A DNA stretch of 16,012 bases, from NCBI GenBank assembly GCA_945483525.1, contig CALYRV010000036.1, positions 1 to 16,012 on the forward strand, in the 5' to 3' direction. How positions within the stretch are numbered: position 1 is the first letter of the stretch; each line of letters opens with the position of its first letter. The stretch comes from an uncultured Verrucomicrobiota bacterium (GTDB taxonomy: Bacteria > Verrucomicrobiota > Kiritimatiellia > RFP12 > UBA1067). Below are positions 6,793-15,032 of this stretch, piece after piece. The notes below the pieces were generated by a model that was given only the letters and a program-made list of their open reading frames with translations, did no database searches and was not told the origin of the DNA. A program made the position numbers and the translations under genes.

Positions 6793-8108
6793 TGGGGGAA
6801 ACCTTGCTTGACTTTGCGGGGAATGACGATCGAAACCAGCACCGCCAGCGCGAGAAGCGGCTGGTAGTAAAGCGATTTGATCAGCGAAAAGGTGTCTATG
6901 GTGAGATCGAGCCCCTTCGCGACACCGATCGCGATAAGGATCTGAGCGCCGTAGGGGATGAGGCCCTGGATCACGCAGGAGCAGGTGTCGAGGACGGACG
7001 AGATGCGCACAGGATCGGCCTTGGCCTTGTCCGCACACTCCTTCGCGATCGGTCCCGCGATGACGATCGCCACCGTGTTATTCGCGGTGAAGCAGTTGAT
7101 CGCCGCAACGAGGATCGCCACTCCAGCCTCGCAGGAGCGCGAGCCCCTGATCAGCGACGAGATCCGGTTGACGAGCCAGTCGATGCCGCCGTTGGACTGG
7201 ACCGTCTTGAAGAGTCCGCCGGCGAGGATCGCCACAATCAGCGTCTCGCTCATGCCGAGCGCACCCTTGCCGACGAGGTCAAGACATCCGAAGAGGTCGA
7301 GCTTGCCGAGGCAGGCGCCAATGACGGCGGAAAGTAACGTACCCGAGAAGAGGAGGCCCATGACATTGAAGCCGCAGAGCGCCAGCACGAGGATGAAGAG
7401 ATACGGCAGCACCAGCAGACAATGCTGCCAGGTGAGCGCCGGCGCGGCAACTTCGCCGACGGACGAACCTGAAAGAGCATAGAACACGAGCGCGACGACC
7501 GCGGCTGGAAGCGCGATCCAAAAGTTCGCGACGAACTTGTCCTGCATCCGCACTCCCTGGGTACGTGTCGCGGCGATCGTGGTGTCGGAAATCATCGAGA
7601 GATTGTCGCCAAACATCGAGCCAGCGACAACAGATCCAAGCAGCAGCGCCGGAGGAATTCCGAGGGGTCCGGCGAATCCCAGCGCGATCGGAGCGACCGC
7701 GGCAATCGTGCCGCACGAGGTTCCGATGGATGTCGAGATCACGCAGGAGACGAGGAACACGCCGGCGACCATCAGCTTCGCGGGAATGAACGACTGGGCA
7801 ATCGTCACAGCAGCGTCGACAGCGCCAGATCCCTTCGCGATCGTCGCGAAAGCTCCCGCGAGGATAAAGATCAGGCACATGAGCATGATGTTGGTCTCGC
7901 CCATGCCCTTCGCATAGATGTCCACCTTCTCCTCCAGCGACTTCTTGCCCCAGAGCAGGGCGAAGGCGGAAGCCACGATGAACGCGATCGGCATCGGCAC
8001 CTTGTACCAGGGCATTTCAAAACCCTGATTGCCAGCGTAAAGCGAAAGTCCGACGTAAAAGACCGCGAAAATGACGAACGGGACGAGAGCTGAGGCGCGT
8101 GGTTTCAT
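6789..8108 (-). CDS. nhaC: NhaC-family Na+/H+ antiporter
   Basis: A 439-residue polytopic inner-membrane protein with about ten to twelve hydrophobic segments. NhaC-family hallmarks are present: SCVISTSIGTSCGTIAAVAP (121-140), GDNLSMISDTTIAATRTQG (167-185, matching the family's GD.LSP.SDTT motif), and the later FTANNTVAIVIAGP half-helix. The family exchanges Na+ for H+, and some members exchange organic ions such as malate/lactate, so the exact substrate is not certain; the symbol is given at family level. The start ATG 8108 follows the queC stop by 37 bases that are filled by a heptamer array, with no visible Shine-Dalgarno site. The stop codon overlaps the ATG of the esterase fusion (ATGA), pointing to translational coupling. 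Length is normal for the family and no frameshift is seen. Confidence 0.9.
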   Translation of the reverse strand: MKPRASALVPFVIFAVFYVGLSLYAGNQGFEMPWYKVPMPIAFIVASAFALLWGKKSLEEKVDIYAKGMGETNIMLMCLIFILAGAFATIAKGSGAVDAAVTIAQSFIPAKLMVAGVFLVSCVISTSIGTSCGTIAAVAPIALGFAGPLGIPPALLLGSVVAGSMFGDNLSMISDTTIAATRTQGVRMQDKFVANFWIALPAAVVALVFYALSGSSVGEVAAPALTWQHCLLVLPYLFILVLALCGFNVMGLLFSGTLLSAVIGACLGKLDLFGCLDLVGKGALGMSETLIVAILAGGLFKTVQSNGGIDWLVNRISSLIRGSRSCEAGVAILVAAINCFTANNTVAIVIAGPIAKECADKAKADPVRISSVLDTCSCVIQGLIPYGAQILIAIGVAKGLDLTIDTFSLIKSLYYQPLLALAVLVSIVIPRKVKQGFPQ

Positions 8109-8116
8109 GGTAAATT

Positions 8117-8144
8117 AAGAAGTAAGAGTGAAGAGTGAAGAGTT
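8117..8144. repeat. Heptanucleotide array filling the queC-nhaC gap
   Basis: Four plus-strand units in perfect seven-base register: AAGAAGT, AAGAGTG, AAGAGTG, AAGAGTT. They occupy nearly all of the 37 bases between the queC stop (8146-8148) and the antiporter start (8108), where a Shine-Dalgarno site would be expected. Confidence 0.8.
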
Positions 8145-8145
8145 A

Positions 8146-8814
8146 TTACCCCTTCCGTTTCAGGTAATCTGCAAGTCCACAGTTACGGAGCTTGCAGGAA
8201 GGACACTTTCCGCAGCCTTTGCCGGGGATGCCGTTATAGCAAGTCACTGTATTCTCGTTAATGTATTCGAGAAGTCCGAGCCGATCGGCAAGCGCCCATT
8301 CGTCCGCCTTCGTCTTGCGCATGAACGGCGTGACGATGACGATCGGATATTCGAGCGCCAGACGGATGGACTTCTGCTGTGCGCGAATGAAGACAGCACG
8401 ACAGTCGGGATAGCCGGAGTAGTCGGCCTGCGAGACGCCGGTGTAGACATATGTCGCGCCCAACGACTTGGCCCAGACCGAGGCGATCTGCAGGAAAATC
8501 GCATTGCGGCCCTCAACGACAGTATTGGGAACTGAGCGCGAAGTTCGGAGTGCAGAGTGCTTGATGCGGATGGCGGCGCCTGGCGTCATCAAGGCGTTGT
8601 CGGTGATCTGTGAATAGAAGTCGAGCCGGACGACCTTGTGCTGCGCGACACCAAAGCGCTTCGCGAGTTTCTTGGCAAACTTAAGCTCTATGGAATGCCG
8701 CTGACCATAGGCGAAGGTGATCGCCGAGACGTGCTTCGCGCCGAACTTCTTAACGGCGAGTGCAAGACACAGTGCCGAGTCCTGCCCACCGCTTAATACG
8801 ACAACCGCCTTCAC
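8146..8814 (-). CDS. queC: 7-cyano-7-deazaguanine synthase QueC
   Basis: A 222-residue cytosolic enzyme that converts 7-carboxy-7-deazaguanine to preQ0 with ATP and ammonia, in the pathway to queuosine in tRNA (or deazaguanine in DNA). The PP-loop ATP-binding motif SGGQDS is at residues 8-13. [11 protein letters not shown] (34-44), [11 protein letters not shown] (101-111), [14 protein letters not shown] (126-139) and the C-terminal zinc site Cys192, Cys201, Cys204, Cys207 in [16 protein letters not shown] are all conserved. The start is GTG 8814, overlapping the recA stop as GTGA. Oddly, the loop before EGRN, residues 84-95 ([12 protein letters not shown]), is encoded by a heptamer array and differs from the usual QueC loop; the flanking catalytic motifs are intact, so the enzyme is probably active. 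No queD, queE or queF is visible nearby. Confidence 0.95.
   Translation of the reverse strand: MKAVVVLSGGQDSALCLALAVKKFGAKHVSAITFAYGQRHSIELKFAKKLAKRFGVAQHKVVRLDFYSQITDNALMTPGAAIRIKHSALRTSRSVPNTVVEGRNAIFLQIASVWAKSLGATYVYTGVSQADYSGYPDCRAVFIRAQQKSIRLALEYPIVIVTPFMRKTKADEWALADRLGLLEYINENTVTCYNGIPGKGCGKCPSCKLRNCGLADYLKRKG
8527..8561. repeat. Heptanucleotide array inside queC
   Basis: Five plus-strand units in register: GGGAACT, GAGCGCG, AAGTTCG, GAGTGCA, GAGTGCT. On the coding strand they give GCACTC/GAACTTC-type units and encode the atypical loop around residues 85-96 of QueC. The last two units differ in only one base, which supports a tandem origin. Confidence 0.65.
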
Positions 8815-9836
8815 TTCTTCTTCGCGAGCGCGGGATTAACCGGAGTGGTCTTCACGAGCTCGACGATCTTGGCGACGACCTTGGGATTGGACTTGAGGTA
8901 TTCGATCGTGGCGAGCGAACCCTGGGCGAGATTCTCATCGCCGAAAGAAAGCCAGCTGCCGCGCTTCTCGACAATGCCACGCACCAGGGCGGCGTCAAGA
9001 ACCGAACCTTCATACGAGATGCCGCAGGTGTAGAGGATATCGAACTCGGCCTCGGCGAAAGGCGGCGCAACCTTGTTCTTCACGACCTTGACGCGGGTAC
9101 GGTTGCCTACGACCTCGTTCGCGGTGTTCTTGATCGCGCCGATACGCTGAACCTGAAGTCGAACGGAAGCGTAGAACTTGAGCGCCTTGCCGCCGGGCGT
9201 GGTCTCGGGATTGCCGAACATCACGCCGATCTTCTCACGCACCTGGTTGGTGAAGATACAGAGCGTCTTAGTGTTGGCGAGGACCGAGGTGAGCTTGCGC
9301 ATCGCCTGCGACATGAGACGCGCCTGGAGGCCGACATGGCTGTCGCCCATCTGTCCGTCGATCTCCGCCTGCGGAGTAAGCGCGGCGACCGAGTCAACGA
9401 CGATGACGTCGAGGGCTCCGGATTTCGCGAGCTGCTCGCAGATCGTCAGCGCCTCTTCACCGGAGTTCGGCTGGGAGACGATGAGGTTGTCGAGGTCCAC
9501 GCCAATCTTCTTCGCGTAGACGGGATCAAGCGCATGTTCGGCATCGATGAACGCGGCCACGCCGCCGGCCTTCTGGGCGTTCGCGACGACATGCAGGGCG
9601 AGCGTCGTTTTACCCGAAGACTCGTGCCCGTAACACTCGACGACGCGGCCTCGAGGGAGCCCGCCGACGCCGAGCGCCATATCGAGCGACAGCGCTCCGG
9701 TCGAAATCACGGGGATCTCCTTTACCTCCTGATCGCCGAGACGCATGATCGCCATCTCGCCGAATTCCTTACGGATCTGCGACATCACCGCGTCCAACGC
9801 GGTATTACCGGTTTTCTTGGTTTCTTTTACAGCCAT
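8811..9836 (-). CDS. recA: Recombinase RecA
   Basis: A 341-residue RecA, the ATP-dependent strand-exchange protein of recombinational repair and co-protease of LexA-type repressors. Visible landmarks are the N-terminal multimerisation helix ([20 protein letters not shown]), Walker [10 protein letters not shown] (70-78), [10 protein letters not shown], Walker [15 protein letters not shown], the L1 loop region [20 protein letters not shown], and the L2 loop [27 protein letters not shown]. Walker A has His where most RecAs have Pro (GPESSGKTT). The C-terminus ends NPALAKKK, so the acidic tail that damps E. coli RecA is missing. It starts 6 bases after the stop of the giant secreted protease with no clear Shine-Dalgarno site, and overlaps queC. 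A recA-specific promoter or SOS box was not recognised in the preceding coding sequence. Confidence 0.98.
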   Translation of the reverse strand: MAVKETKKTGNTALDAVMSQIRKEFGEMAIMRLGDQEVKEIPVISTGALSLDMALGVGGLPRGRVVECYGHESSGKTTLALHVVANAQKAGGVAAFIDAEHALDPVYAKKIGVDLDNLIVSQPNSGEEALTICEQLAKSGALDVIVVDSVAALTPQAEIDGQMGDSHVGLQARLMSQAMRKLTSVLANTKTLCIFTNQVREKIGVMFGNPETTPGGKALKFYASVRLQVQRIGAIKNTANEVVGNRTRVKVVKNKVAPPFAEAEFDILYTCGISYEGSVLDAALVRGIVEKRGSWLSFGDENLAQGSLATIEYLKSNPKVVAKIVELVKTTPVNPALAKKK

Positions 9837-9842
9837 GATATA

Positions 9843-12800
9843 TTACTTTACGGGTACGATCTTGAAAAAGCCAGCGGGATGTTCCGTCATGGATTCGTCG
9901 GGCGCAACCTCAAAGACCGAATCCTCGGCGATCACGACCGTCTTGAGCAACTTAAACTCCTCCGCCAGCGACTCGGTCCACATCACGTTGAACACAGCAC
10001 CTACCGGAGCTTCAACAGCGAAGAACATCGACCCGCCTATTAAAGACCGCAACTGCTTGAATGTCACAGGAATCGGATCCGAAGGATTGGGCCGCCCGTA
10101 ATTCACGCTGTTGGCAACGGAATAATCGTTCGTCCGCGACTGGTCGATATAGAAATACTGCCCCTCAGGATTGAATGTCTCCTCTGTAATCACGTAGTTC
10201 GAGTTCGTGCATTCGAGCGTACCGATCGTGTAGTGCGAAATCGCCCAAACATTTTGTCCGAAAAATTCATGTGAAATCTCGCCAGTCAAGGTATTGGCAA
10301 TGCTGTCACCACCGTAAAAGGTTCCTGCTGTAAAGCGGAACGGCTTGGGCTCATGCTCAGCAATCTGATCCAACGGCAAAATGAAATACCTTCCCTGACC
10401 CTTCTCGGGGTAAATGTAAAGCGGAGATGGATTGATCGTCCATTCAAAGGTTTTGACATCAACAGTGTCATCTATCCAGGCGAAGCCTTCGACCGGCTTA
10501 AGCTTGCAAATGTAGGTTCCGGCATTAGTCGCACAAAATCCGCTGACGAGCTCACAACCAGTGCTTTCAATGACCGCGCTGTGGATTGCAGCATTGTACG
10601 TGAAGTTGGTGGCAAAGCGGTAACGGGCGAGCGACTTCGGAATCTCGGAACCGATCATCGCCCAGACATTAGTGACGCCATTGGAGCAAACCTCATAATA
10701 ATTATTATCCGCCGAAATCGCCGTAGACCATACGATCAGGCAACCCGAATCGCCGCGCACAACGACCGCGCGGGCGCCAGTCTTGTCATTGATGAAATGA
10801 GCCGCAGAATCGGACACCTCCTCCGGAGTAAGATTAGTGATCACCTCGCACACCTTCTCCTGGTCCGCGAAGTAACCGGGCGTGTATCCGATGGAACCAG
10901 ACAGTGTGCTGTCAAGATACAGTTTCGAAAGGTCCTCAAGCACGAAATTAGAATTCCCGCCGTCGCAATTGATATTACCCGACATCGTGAAATCTCCGCC
11001 AAGATGGATAATACTGTATCCGTTAACACCCTGGCAGGCGTTCATCGCCGATGCGAGCGAAGCGACACACCTGTAGATGCTACCACCATTGAGATACGCG
11101 GTTCCCTCTTCAACCAATATGCCGGCCGTGACGCCGAGATTTACGGGATCCTCATAATAATAATTCCAGCAATCGTGAATCTTTGCGCCAGACTCCATCA
11201 CGAGTTCTCCTCCGTTCCACACGACAACCGCACAGGAGGAGCGGTAATAATCGTCCAAAATGTACGCACCAGCTGGGATAAGTTGGCCGTATTCCATGAA
11301 CAATGCGTAAAGCTGAGGATCGGCTTCGTCCCAAAGCCTGTCTGTAACCTGATCATAGCCAAGGTAACAGATTTCCGCACCAGAACCAAGCGTAAGCTTT
11401 CCGCCGTCCACCTCAATTATCTGGTGATTCGAACCGCGGAACTCCGCATACAAATAACCGGCTCCGACAACATAGTAATACCACGGAGATTCGTAATCAT
11501 AGCCTGCGACTTGAACATTCTCCAAGGTAAGATCGCCATCGGCCGCAACCTTGATTTCGCCGAGCCCGTCACGAATGATACGGTAACCGGCACCATCAAT
11601 ATTCACCATATGGGAAACCAAGGCTTCATCATGGAGACGCTGATCGGCATTTAGGACGATCGTCGCATCACCAGTAAGATGATTTAGCGCGGTCGCGATA
11701 TCCGCATAATAACGGTCGCCTTCTCCACAAGTAACCGTCACCGTCGCCTCAGCCGGGTCGCACTGCCCGAAGGTGTCTTCAGCATAATCCCACAGCACCG
11801 AAGACCCGTCCAGGATCGCCGCCAAAGGCTTCTTCATGCGCCCGTTCAGATCATGGACGAAAACTCCGGGATTGGAAAGCGAACCAACGACATTAGCAAA
11901 GGCGTTGCTGACGTCGTTTAGACCGTGATGGACGCCAATACCATATGTCGATGTAATATCGCCGATTACGTTGATTACCGCATCCGCTGTTCCAATGTAA
12001 ATGTTACCGGGCCCCCTCGCATTCGTATCGTTGATTTGATTTCCGAAGATGTCTACATTGCCGGAAAGGTTAAGCACGGTGCCGTCAATGTACGGATAAT
12101 AATATATCGCGCCGCCGCCCTGTTCGGCCACACAACCGATAATCGAGCCACCATCCACATCGAGCTCTCCGCCGAACAGCGAGATCACGCTACCGACACC
12201 TCCCATGAAGGCGCTATCGGAAATCAACGAATTCTCGCACATAACCATCTTCCCGCCGAGCATACCAATAATGCCCTTTGGACAATCTCCCGAATCCGAT
12301 GCATCTACAACAATGAAGTTCCTGAGCTGCGCATTCTCGCCGAGAGTGAAGGTTCCGCCGTTCTCAGGAAGCTGGACGAACCACGGACCTTTGAACCCGT
12401 CCAATGTAACGCCTTCAAGCGTCAGTTCACCACCTGTGCCGACACGAAATCCTCCAGACTTAGCGACGATGCCAGAGATTGTGAACGGACCACCAGCGGA
12501 AGAAATCTTAATCTCACGCCCACTTACATCAACAGACGGCTGAAGATTAAAGCCGCTCACGTCCTTGGTGAGTTTAATATCAAGATCTCCACTCGGATTG
12601 TCCTCAAACAAACTCTCAAGCGTGCGGTAATAGACTAGCGAACCACTACCATCATCAACATAGGCGACAGCCAGTCGCGGATCCACGGGAACGACGCCCC
12701 ACACGAGAGATCCACCATCGACGGCAACGCCACCGAGATCAAGATTCTCGGGATTCAGAATATGACCGGCGGAAGCCTTATCGCCGTCAGGGCAAGTCCA

Positions 12801-14951
12801 AACACCGAACTTCTGCCCCTTTTTACTCGCCACGGCACACTTGACAAAAAGCTCAAATCCATCGATATAATCAATCGCTCCCGCAAGTTCAAATCCTTCG
12901 GCATCAGCAGTACGGATCGTCCCAACGCCAAGCATGCCGGAAAATGCGGCGACACCGTTAGTTTCAACATTAATCACCGTTTCGGCGTCGGACACAAACG
13001 CAAGGCCACCGAATACGGCTCGGACACCGGGCGCAACCGTGATCACGGATGAATTGCTCACGCGGATCAGGCAATTGGTCGGATCGTCTGCATGCCCGCT
13101 GTCTATTTTAATCGTCAGATTGCGGTCGATCGTGACGCTCTTCTTCAGTCGCGTACGGGCGAAGACCTCGAGAACGTCATTGGTGTTCGCCGCAAGAATC
13201 GCCTTCTCAAGCGAGGTATACTCATTAGTGGGAGCAAGCTGCATAAGGTTCCTCACGGCCATCGGCGCAAGCCTAATATCGCAACCCCAACGATTGTCCA
13301 GAACCGAAAAGGTCTCCGACTCAGTCACGAACTCAGATGATGCTACAACTTCGTAATTGCCAGGAGCGATGACAAGACCCCAGATGCCGTTGTCCCCGGT
13401 GACGAACTCAGCAACGGGATTATCGTGATCGCCAGGTCGGCAGATCTTCACACTGGCGCCAGCAATCGGATTGTCATCATCATCGACGACGCGACCGGAC
13501 ATCACGACATCAGTAGCGGCATTGGTGGTAAAGATATTATAGGCGCAGTCTTCAAAGAACATGAGATTGCCCTCAGGACGCCCATTCGAATCACAGCTCA
13601 CGTTCGGAAGCAGGTACCAAAGGTCGCATTGACCACCCCAGCCCATGTTGATATGGACATAATCGAGACCATCCTTGCTGTAACCATAGCCGTCGGCCAC
13701 CACCTCGTGCCCGGTAAGTCCGAGCAAAATCGGAAGCCCAGCATCAAAATTGGAATAGAATACCCGCTGAAGCGCCGCGGCACGAGTCTCAGGGAACTCC
13801 TCTGGCTCAACAGGAGTTTGGGCGTCTCTACCCGCAGACCCAATCTCGTGGCCGTTGCTATACCACCTTGCGCTGGAATAGCCGAAATACTGGGTAAGCG
13901 CAATAAAAGCTTTGGAAGAATACGCACCCGAACCAGACTCGCCGTACATCATTTCAACCGCAGTGCCGCAGTCCGCACAGAGTTTGCCGATCTGCATCGC
14001 GTTAGTAGAGGTAAACGGATCCGTAGCTGTGCTCATCGCCGGCACCAGCGTCATCTTCTCCCAATCATAGGTACCTCCCTGCAGCTTGCGCTTGATGTTA
14101 GAATCTTCATACATACAGTCAAATGTCTGATTCGTATATCCGTTAACACATTCAACCGTCCCATCATACGCGAAATACCGCAGAATTTGGGCAAGCGCAG
14201 TCGCTACGCAACCACATACGACGTTGTCGGGATTCCCGGCGAAGCCATACTGGTCAAGAGGGTTCTTTTTGTTCGGCGTATAATAATTGTAGCAGGCCAT
14301 AGTCTGCCCGTTGACACTGACCGTCGACTGATTCCAGCGAGACTGGACGAGCGGATTAATGCGAATATCGTAAAGTGAATTTGCAGTAAAGATCTTGATG
14401 AACCAGTCATCCCTACCATACCACGCAAGGCCAGGATTCAACGCACAATCGTCAAGCTGATAGGAATCGCCGGAAAGCCGAGCCCACTCCTCACGGTTGC
14501 GATCGAGCATGCGCCGACGATCAAGGTAAAAACGATAATCGTTGGATACTTGCGGCTTTTCCTTCGCCTCTGACGCCATGACATCTGCCCGCTTCCGGAT
14601 TTGATAATCCTTGCGAAGCAAAGAATAGGCCGGACTGTTCACATCAGAAAAATCAATCTCCTCGGCACTGTCAGAAAACAACACTACTGGCGACGCCTCG
14701 TCATCGGAAGAAGTAACAACCGTCCCCCCATCCTTAATCTTGACCGCAAAATACTTCGCGTCATCACCAAGCTCAGGCACCCTAATAACATCAGCGCGCT
14801 GAATTGAAATAGCTTGGACGTTTGACGCCTTGCCTTCACGAACAAGCCAGGACCGCGCCACATTCTTAGCGCGCGATAGCGAAACAACACTGGCATTGGC
14901 CTCGAATGCAAACGCAAACAAGGCCATCGAAATGACGATGCTTTTCTTCAT
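9843..14951 (-). CDS. Giant secreted C10 (streptopain-like) cysteine protease with beta-helix stalk
   Basis: A 1702-residue secreted protein counted from ATG 14951 (MKKSIVISMALFAFAFEANA, a clean signal peptide, cleavage after residue 20). A second in-frame ATG at 14963 would add MGIT. Residues 25-125 resemble the Spi-type inhibitory propeptide (SRAKNVARSWLVREG, AKYFAVKIKDGG). The C10 protease spans about 200-475: nucleophile Cys248 in VVCGCVATALAQILRYF, His415 in LTGHEVVADGYGYS, and YVHINMGWGG. A carboxypeptidase-regulatory-like/CnaB fold follows (483-560; SGRVVDDDDNPIAGASV). Three related modules, each opening with a (Y)x(S/T)LE or YxDIATAL strand-helix and a run of GG(E/K)L beta-helix turns, start near 577, 775 and 1080. 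The last 290 residues look like an MBG/Ig-like domain (ATNAGTYICKLKP) and end GFFKIVPVK, with no LPXTG or known sorting signal. It likely degrades host or dietary protein or acts on the cell surface. Immediately upstream of recA. Confidence 0.9.
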   Translation of the reverse strand: MKKSIVISMALFAFAFEANASVVSLSRAKNVARSWLVREGKASNVQAISIQRADVIRVPELGDDAKYFAVKIKDGGTVVTSSDDEASPVVLFSDSAEEIDFSDVNSPAYSLLRKDYQIRKRADVMASEAKEKPQVSNDYRFYLDRRRMLDRNREEWARLSGDSYQLDDCALNPGLAWYGRDDWFIKIFTANSLYDIRINPLVQSRWNQSTVSVNGQTMACYNYYTPNKKNPLDQYGFAGNPDNVVCGCVATALAQILRYFAYDGTVECVNGYTNQTFDCMYEDSNIKRKLQGGTYDWEKMTLVPAMSTATDPFTSTNAMQIGKLCADCGTAVEMMYGESGSGAYSSKAFIALTQYFGYSSARWYSNGHEIGSAGRDAQTPVEPEEFPETRAAALQRVFYSNFDAGLPILLGLTGHEVVADGYGYSKDGLDYVHINMGWGGQCDLWYLLPNVSCDSNGRPEGNLMFFEDCAYNIFTTNAATDVVMSGRVVDDDDNPIAGASVKICRPGDHDNPVAEFVTGDNGIWGLVIAPGNYEVVASSEFVTESETFSVLDNRWGCDIRLAPMAVRNLMQLAPTNEYTSLEKAILAANTNDVLEVFARTRLKKSVTIDRNLTIKIDSGHADDPTNCLIRVSNSSVITVAPGVRAVFGGLAFVSDAETVINVETNGVAAFSGMLGVGTIRTADAEGFELAGAIDYIDGFELFVKCAVASKKGQKFGVWTCPDGDKASAGHILNPENLDLGGVAVDGGSLVWGVVPVDPRLAVAYVDDGSGSLVYYRTLESLFEDNPSGDLDIKLTKDVSGFNLQPSVDVSGREIKISSAGGPFTISGIVAKSGGFRVGTGGELTLEGVTLDGFKGPWFVQLPENGGTFTLGENAQLRNFIVVDASDSGDCPKGIIGMLGGKMVMCENSLISDSAFMGGVGSVISLFGGELDVDGGSIIGCVAEQGGGAIYYYPYIDGTVLNLSGNVDIFGNQINDTNARGPGNIYIGTADAVINVIGDITSTYGIGVHHGLNDVSNAFANVVGSLSNPGVFVHDLNGRMKKPLAAILDGSSVLWDYAEDTFGQCDPAEATVTVTCGEGDRYYADIATALNHLTGDATIVLNADQRLHDEALVSHMVNIDGAGYRIIRDGLGEIKVAADGDLTLENVQVAGYDYESPWYYYVVGAGYLYAEFRGSNHQIIEVDGGKLTLGSGAEICYLGYDQVTDRLWDEADPQLYALFMEYGQLIPAGAYILDDYYRSSCAVVVWNGGELVMESGAKIHDCWNYYYEDPVNLGVTAGILVEEGTAYLNGGSIYRCVASLASAMNACQGVNGYSIIHLGGDFTMSGNINCDGGNSNFVLEDLSKLYLDSTLSGSIGYTPGYFADQEKVCEVITNLTPEEVSDSAAHFINDKTGARAVVVRGDSGCLIVWSTAISADNNYYEVCSNGVTNVWAMIGSEIPKSLARYRFATNFTYNAAIHSAVIESTGCELVSGFCATNAGTYICKLKPVEGFAWIDDTVDVKTFEWTINPSPLYIYPEKGQGRYFILPLDQIAEHEPKPFRFTAGTFYGGDSIANTLTGEISHEFFGQNVWAISHYTIGTLECTNSNYVITEETFNPEGQYFYIDQSRTNDYSVANSVNYGRPNPSDPIPVTFKQLRSLIGGSMFFAVEAPVGAVFNVMWTESLAEEFKLLKTVVIAEDSVFEVAPDESMTEHPAGFFKIVPVK

Positions 14952-14958
14952 GGTAATA

Positions 14959-14976
14959 CCCATTAATATTTATGGG
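14959..14976. promoter_or_regulatory. 18-base near-palindrome at the transcription start of the C10 protease gene
   Basis: The minus strand reads CCCATAAATATTAATGGG; 16 of 18 positions are symmetric. It lies just after the TATAAT box, covering the expected transcription start and the first in-frame ATG (14963). A further CCCAT lies on the other side of the -10 box. It could be an operator for a dimeric repressor or a small hairpin in the leader; it may also be chance in an AT-rich gap. Confidence 0.4.
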
Positions 14977-14979
14977 CTA

Positions 14980-14985
14980 ATTATA
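14980..14985 (-). promoter_or_regulatory. Sigma-70-type -10 box (TATAAT) of the C10 protease/recA unit
   Basis: A perfect TATAAT within GGTATAATTAG on the minus strand, in the longest gap of the window. No good -35 hexamer is seen 16-18 bases upstream. The expected start point near 14973 would leave a leader of only about 22 bases before ATG 14951, or about 10 before ATG 14963, consistent with the lack of a Shine-Dalgarno site. Confidence 0.55.
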
Positions 14986-15005
14986 CCAAAAAATGGGTGT
15001 TGCGA

Positions 15006-15032
15006 GCGAAAAATAATTACAAGATTATTCGC
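15006..15032 (-). terminator. Weak AT-rich hairpin at the end of the CNNM gene
   Basis: The minus strand GCGAATAAT, a six-base loop, then ATTATTTTTCGC forms an imperfect inverted repeat with a T bulge that includes the stop codon of the CNNM gene. The stem is short and AT-rich, so it may only be a weak terminator or chance. Confidence 0.25.

Noticed and set aside
6793..7038. N-terminal extension of the esterase fusion upstream of ATG 6792
   Set aside because: The extra 82 residues are Arg/His-rich, overlap the antiporter coding sequence and would bury the signal peptide; the ATGA overlap supports 6792.
8117..8144. CRISPR or transposon end as explanation for the short repeats
   Set aside because: Units are seven bases with no spacers, no inverted termini and no cas or transposase genes nearby.
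8760..10043. Long open frame on the plus strand (427 residues)
   Set aside because: It lies opposite recA and the end of the protease gene; its translation is rich in Arg, Asp, His and Leu without any fold or motif, as expected for a shadow of GC-rich codons.
10353..11654. Plus-strand open frame of 433 residues, and a similar one at 13425-14378
   Set aside because: Both are antisense to the beta-helix and protease parts of the giant secreted protein and show no recognisable domain.
14952..14963. ATG 14963 as start of the C10 protease
   Set aside because: It would sit inside the palindrome only about 10 bases after the likely transcription start and put MGIT before a clean MKK signal peptide; kept as an alternative only.
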